Shown here: in pieces, positions 13,697 to 16,551 of the stretch | Layout of the letters: every line of letters starts with the position of its first letter | How positions within the stretch are numbered: the stretch's first letter is position 1 | Origin: Candidatus Bathyarchaeota archaeon | GTDB taxonomy: Archaea > Thermoproteota > Bathyarchaeia > 40CM-2-53-6 | DNA length: 16,551 nucleotides | Assembly: GCA_005882905.1 (NCBI GenBank) | Contig: VBBG01000044.1 | Span: 1-16,551 of the forward strand | Reading direction: 5' to 3' | Translations under genes and position numbers: made by a program | Notes under the pieces: generated by a model | What the model was told of the DNA's origin: nothing | What the model saw: only the letters and a program-made list of their open reading frames with translations | Databases searched by the model: none

Positions 13697-13950
13697 CAGT
13701 AGCGTCTATGGCGCCAGTGCCGAGCCTAATTTCGGCCTGAAGCATCCGGGCACGAAACTAGTACCTCCTGCATAGACCACCTCACCGTTCATTCCTCCAG
13801 AACTGCATGAAGAGGGAAGTAATTGAGCCAAGAATGTGGATTTGAGAAAGCCAATAGTCAGTTCCCGGCGGTCGATGTTGCCGGCCAGAGGACTCGCTCA
13901 ACCAGACGGAGTTTGGCTCGCTTCCCCCCGCACAGGGAATTCTAGAGAGA

Positions 13951-16551
13951 ATGGTTCGCAGAAAAAGACCATCAAATCGGGAGGGAAGTTCCGCTGCCGT
14001 AAAGCGCAGTCCCAATCGAATAATTCTGGTATCACTACTCCTAGCTCTCTCGATATTCAGCCTCACACTAGTCACATCTATGCGGCCTCTCGCAGCAGCC
14101 CCGGTTGGACTCCAGTTCGACCATATTGTCATTATCGCAATGGAGAACCAGAATTATGGCGATGTCATCGGGAGTCCTTCAGCTCCGTTCATTAACAGCC
14201 TCGCCACCCAAGGAACCACCATACCTAATTATCACAGCTACGGCGCAAATTCGTTCTCGGGCGACAACATCAACGGATGCTCAGCCGCTTGCTATGTAGC
14301 TCTCATTTCAGGCTCAGATAGTGGCGTCTCAGATGGCTATTCATGCTGTCTTACCGGCACTACGCTGGTCGACCAATTGCAGAGCGCTGGACTTACATGG
14401 CAAGCCTACTGCGAAAGCGGATGCCCTAGAGGAAACGACCATTTCCCATTCACAGGATTTGCAAGCGATGCCAATAGTCCGGACATTTTCACAGGCTCTT
14501 CCGTAAGCACGAGCCAGTTCATCGCCGCCGCTAACTCGGCTAGTCCTCCAAACTTCCTCTGGTTCACCCCCACCGATAACCACAACATGCACGACAATAG
14601 CGTATCTTCAGGCGACGCTTATCTCAAGAAATTTCTAGCAGGTAATGGTACTGTACTAACCCCGACATCCGGCTCACTCTTAGCTTCATCGCTCTTCAGA
14701 AATTCACAGTATCGCACTCTCCTCTACCTCTGGTGGGACGAGTACGACCCTTCACCAAACGTAGAGTATGGCAGCATGATCAGGAAAGGCTACACGTCAA
14801 GTGCGAACTATGACGAGTTCAGCTCCCTCCGAATGATGGAGAACAACTGGAACCTCGGGACACTTGTGAGCAGCGCTAACGCTCTACCAGTCTCGGACAT
14901 CTTCGGAACAATAGGCCCACTCCCGCTTTCTGCAAGCTTCACTCTCCTGCCATTCACCCCGATTGTCAATGCTACCATAAGTCTTACAGCAATAGCATCT
15001 GGCGGCGTACCTCCCTACACATACTCTTGGAATTTCGGGGATGGTGCGTCGGGCACAGGAAGGACGACGACTCATACATACACTGCTGTAGGAAATTATT
15101 CCCTAATCTTGACAGCCCACGACTCTGCCAGCGGCTCCGCAGTGTTTACCCAAGCTGTACGAATAGTTCCCATCCTTCCTCTTGCTGCGAGCTTCACAGC
15201 CAGTCCTACAATCCCTGACGCTGGGCAGACGGTAACTTTTACTGCTACAGCCTTAGGCGGGAAGAACCCCTATAGCTACAGCTGGAACCTTTCGGGGAAT
15301 GGCAAAACGGGCAACCCAGTCTCGCAATCTTTCGAAAGTGGGACACACGTAATCTCACTCGTTGTCACGGATAATGCCGGCAAAACCGCAACCAGCTCTG
15401 AGTCGTTAGTTGTTCTACCATCCTCCACAGGCGTTGGTTCTGTTCCTGTACTGACTGGCTGGGGCGGTGTGCGGATGGACGAGTCCACTTCGAACTTGGG
15501 CGGGCCACCATCAGCAGTCTTCCCAGGCGAGAACGCTTCGAACATGGAGCTGTCATTGATGCTGTTGAAGGCTAAGGGCTACAATACTGTCAGGGTCGAC
15601 TTCGACCCATACTGTACCGACACAGTCGATTACAATTACATGAGCGTCTATTCTCAGACGAACGCTCAACGAGCAGTCCATATTGCACAACACTATGGCT
15701 TCTGGATCATCATCGACTATCACGGCTACTCGGACATATTCCGTAACACGAGCTGCTGGCTCAACTACTGGAAGCCGATAATACAGAACATCGGACCATT
15801 GTACTCCCAGATCATATGGGAGCCCGAGAACGAGCCTACGACCAGCTGTAACAATAGCCCGTCGTCGTGTCCGAGCGCTCCCTGCTCCAGCGACAGCTCG
15901 TGCGTAACCTATCTCAGCAGTGCCTATCAGCAGTGGATAAACCAAGCACGGTCACTCGGCGACACTCACTGGATAGTGGTTCAGAACCTTTGCAGCTACA
16001 GCTGCAACCTCTGCCCAGCAGGCGACGGAGCATGCCCATCTGCAGTCGATGGCTACCCCAGAGTGTCAGATCCACTGGGCACGCTGTCACAGAGCGGCCG
16101 AATTTTCATCAGTCTTCACAGCTACATGGACTTCAACTCCTATTATGATTCGGTGGGCTGGAACAATACTATCGCAGAAAGTGTAGCCCTCGCCTACTAT
16201 CAGACAGTGGTAGCTGGAATTTCAAAGACAGGCTGGCCAGCGCTGAATACAGAAGGTGGAACGGACCCGTTGTGCGATCATTGTAGCAGCACTCCACCCG
16301 ATACGATTCTGGGCGGCAGCGCAGGCTACACAAATGTGACATTGCACTTCATCCAAACACTCACTAAACTCTATGATAGCAATAGCCCTCAGAGAATAAA
16401 CTGGGTCTGGTGGCCTGCAGGAAGCTGGACAGACACTACAAGCTCTGTATACGGAGCAATGAACTGCGCCAGCAACCCGGAGGGCTGGGGCTGTCTCTTG
16501 CAGTTCGTCAACCTATCTCAACCCGGACCTGATTTCACTATTTCTGCCTCT
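13951..16551 (+). CDS. Secreted phosphoesterase - PKD - PKD - GH5-like glycoside hydrolase fusion, 3' end beyond the window
   Basis: I translated 867 codons without a stop to the right edge. ATG 13951 is the only start after in-frame stops at 13843 and 13855. A signal peptide is clear: basic MVRRKRPSNR, then hydrophobic IILVSLLLALSIFSLTLVTS, then AAA near residue 50. Residues 55-320 are a PF04185 phosphoesterase: FDHIVIIAMENQNYGD (E65, N66), CSAACYVALISGS with likely nucleophile S111, TDNHNMHD (208-215), WWDEYD (D263), and the tail SSLRMMENNWNLGTL. Two PKD domains follow (about 323-408 and 409-490; NFGDG in the first). Residues 495-850 look like a GH5-type (beta/alpha)8 hydrolase: R548 in TVRVD, H591 in IDYHGY, acid/base E628 in ENEP, H723/Y725 in SLHSY, nucleophile E768 in NTEGG. 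PDFTISAS at the edge looks like the start of an Ig-like repeat. Twenty cysteines suggest an oxidised extracellular protein. Glycan specificity is unknown. Confidence 0.85.
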   Translation, partial: MVRRKRPSNREGSSAAVKRSPNRIILVSLLLALSIFSLTLVTSMRPLAAAPVGLQFDHIVIIAMENQNYGDVIGSPSAPFINSLATQGTTIPNYHSYGANSFSGDNINGCSAACYVALISGSDSGVSDGYSCCLTGTTLVDQLQSAGLTWQAYCESGCPRGNDHFPFTGFASDANSPDIFTGSSVSTSQFIAAANSASPPNFLWFTPTDNHNMHDNSVSSGDAYLKKFLAGNGTVLTPTSGSLLASSLFRNSQYRTLLYLWWDEYDPSPNVEYGSMIRKGYTSSANYDEFSSLRMMENNWNLGTLVSSANALPVSDIFGTIGPLPLSASFTLLPFTPIVNATISLTAIASGGVPPYTYSWNFGDGASGTGRTTTHTYTAVGNYSLILTAHDSASGSAVFTQAVRIVPILPLAASFTASPTIPDAGQTVTFTATALGGKNPYSYSWNLSGNGKTGNPVSQSFESGTHVISLVVTDNAGKTATSSESLVVLPSSTGVGSVPVLTGWGGVRMDESTSNLGGPPSAVFPGENASNMELSLMLLKAKGYNTVRVDFDPYCTDTVDYNYMSVYSQTNAQRAVHIAQHYGFWIIIDYHGYSDIFRNTSCWLNYWKPIIQNIGPLYSQIIWEPENEPTTSCNNSPSSCPSAPCSSDSSCVTYLSSAYQQWINQARSLGDTHWIVVQNLCSYSCNLCPAGDGACPSAVDGYPRVSDPLGTLSQSGRIFISLHSYMDFNSYYDSVGWNNTIAESVALAYYQTVVAGISKTGWPALNTEGGTDPLCDHCSSTPPDTILGGSAGYTNVTLHFIQTLTKLYDSNSPQRINWVWWPAGSWTDTTSSVYGAMNCASNPEGWGCLLQFVNLSQPGPDFTISAS

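Larger units (their letters stand above)
13348..13950. other. Long intergenic region without a convincing protein gene
   Basis: About 600 bases between the divergent GT-C-like gene and the secreted phosphoesterase gene. It contains a perfect 14-bp palindrome, a TATA box, a hairpin and a T7 tract (separate entries). Open frames here (for example 13545-13775 on the plus strand, 76 codons) give Ser/Pro-rich translations resembling no family; that one would however be read as a leaderless mRNA from the TATA box. No tRNA T-loop (GTTCRANNC with a stem) was found. I see no strong TATA box directly before 13951. Confidence 0.55.

Noticed and set aside
13545..13775. 76-codon ORF as a protein gene
   Set aside because: The translation is Ser/Asn-rich without recognisable features and runs through a T7 tract; kept only as a rival explanation for the candidate RNA.
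13782..14132. Minus-strand ORF opposite the start of the secreted fusion gene
   Set aside because: It lies antisense to a clear signal peptide and phosphoesterase start and resembles nothing.
1..16551. CRISPR array, insertion sequence or tRNA-associated attachment site
   Set aside because: No spaced direct repeats, no transposase or integrase frames, no tRNA-like fold and no terminal inverted repeats were found by reading both strands.

Overview
The window looks like a chromosomal stretch of an archaeon, probably a soil or sediment lineage of the Thaumarchaeota/Bathyarchaeia kind, although the sequence does not fix the lineage. The clues are a DUF1616-type membrane protein (a mainly archaeal family), frequent TTG/GTG starts, genes that abut or overlap with weak or no Shine-Dalgarno sites, archaeal-type TATA boxes, a T-run terminator candidate, and large secreted proteins with PKD domains. 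I see no tRNA, rRNA, CRISPR array, transposase or phage gene.

Layout. (1) 2-2453 (+): the 3' end of a nucleotidyltransferase-like gene, a 73-residue unknown protein and an alkaline-phosphatase-superfamily phosphodiesterase, joined by two 4-base stop/start overlaps. (2) 2590-3525 (-), convergent to the first block: a thymidylate-kinase-like P-loop protein behind a small unknown ORF, with a TATA box flanked by an inverted repeat. (3) 3826-9779 (+): a tightly packed sugar/glycan operon encoding a Gfo/Idh/MocA dehydrogenase, a left-handed beta-helix N-acetyltransferase, a DPM1-like glycosyltransferase 2, a NodB-fold polysaccharide deacetylase, a membrane glycosyltransferase 2 of the NodC/hyaluronan-synthase type, and a GalE-like epimerase. 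(4) 9776-13347: a DUF1616 membrane protein (-), a divergent signal-peptide/membrane-anchor protein and a frameshifted DUF1616-like extracellular domain (+), then a 623-residue polytopic membrane protein of probable GT-C type (-). (5) 13348-13950: about 600 bases without a convincing protein gene, holding a perfect 14-bp palindrome, a TATA box, a hairpin and a T7 tract. (6) 13951 to the right edge (+): a secreted protein, still open at the edge, made of a phosphoesterase (acid phosphatase) domain, two PKD domains and a GH5-like glycoside hydrolase domain.

How it fits together (inference): blocks 1-4 resemble a cell-surface glycan or glycoprotein locus. Block 3 would make an N-acetylated amino sugar nucleotide, polymerise or transfer sugars at the membrane and trim acetyl groups. 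Blocks 1 and 2 resemble accessory phosphotransfer and phosphodiester enzymes often seen beside polysaccharide genes. Block 6 is an export-type enzyme able to attack both phosphate esters and a beta-glycan. Its fused architecture, its paired cysteines and the regulatory-looking DNA before it are the most unusual parts of the window.
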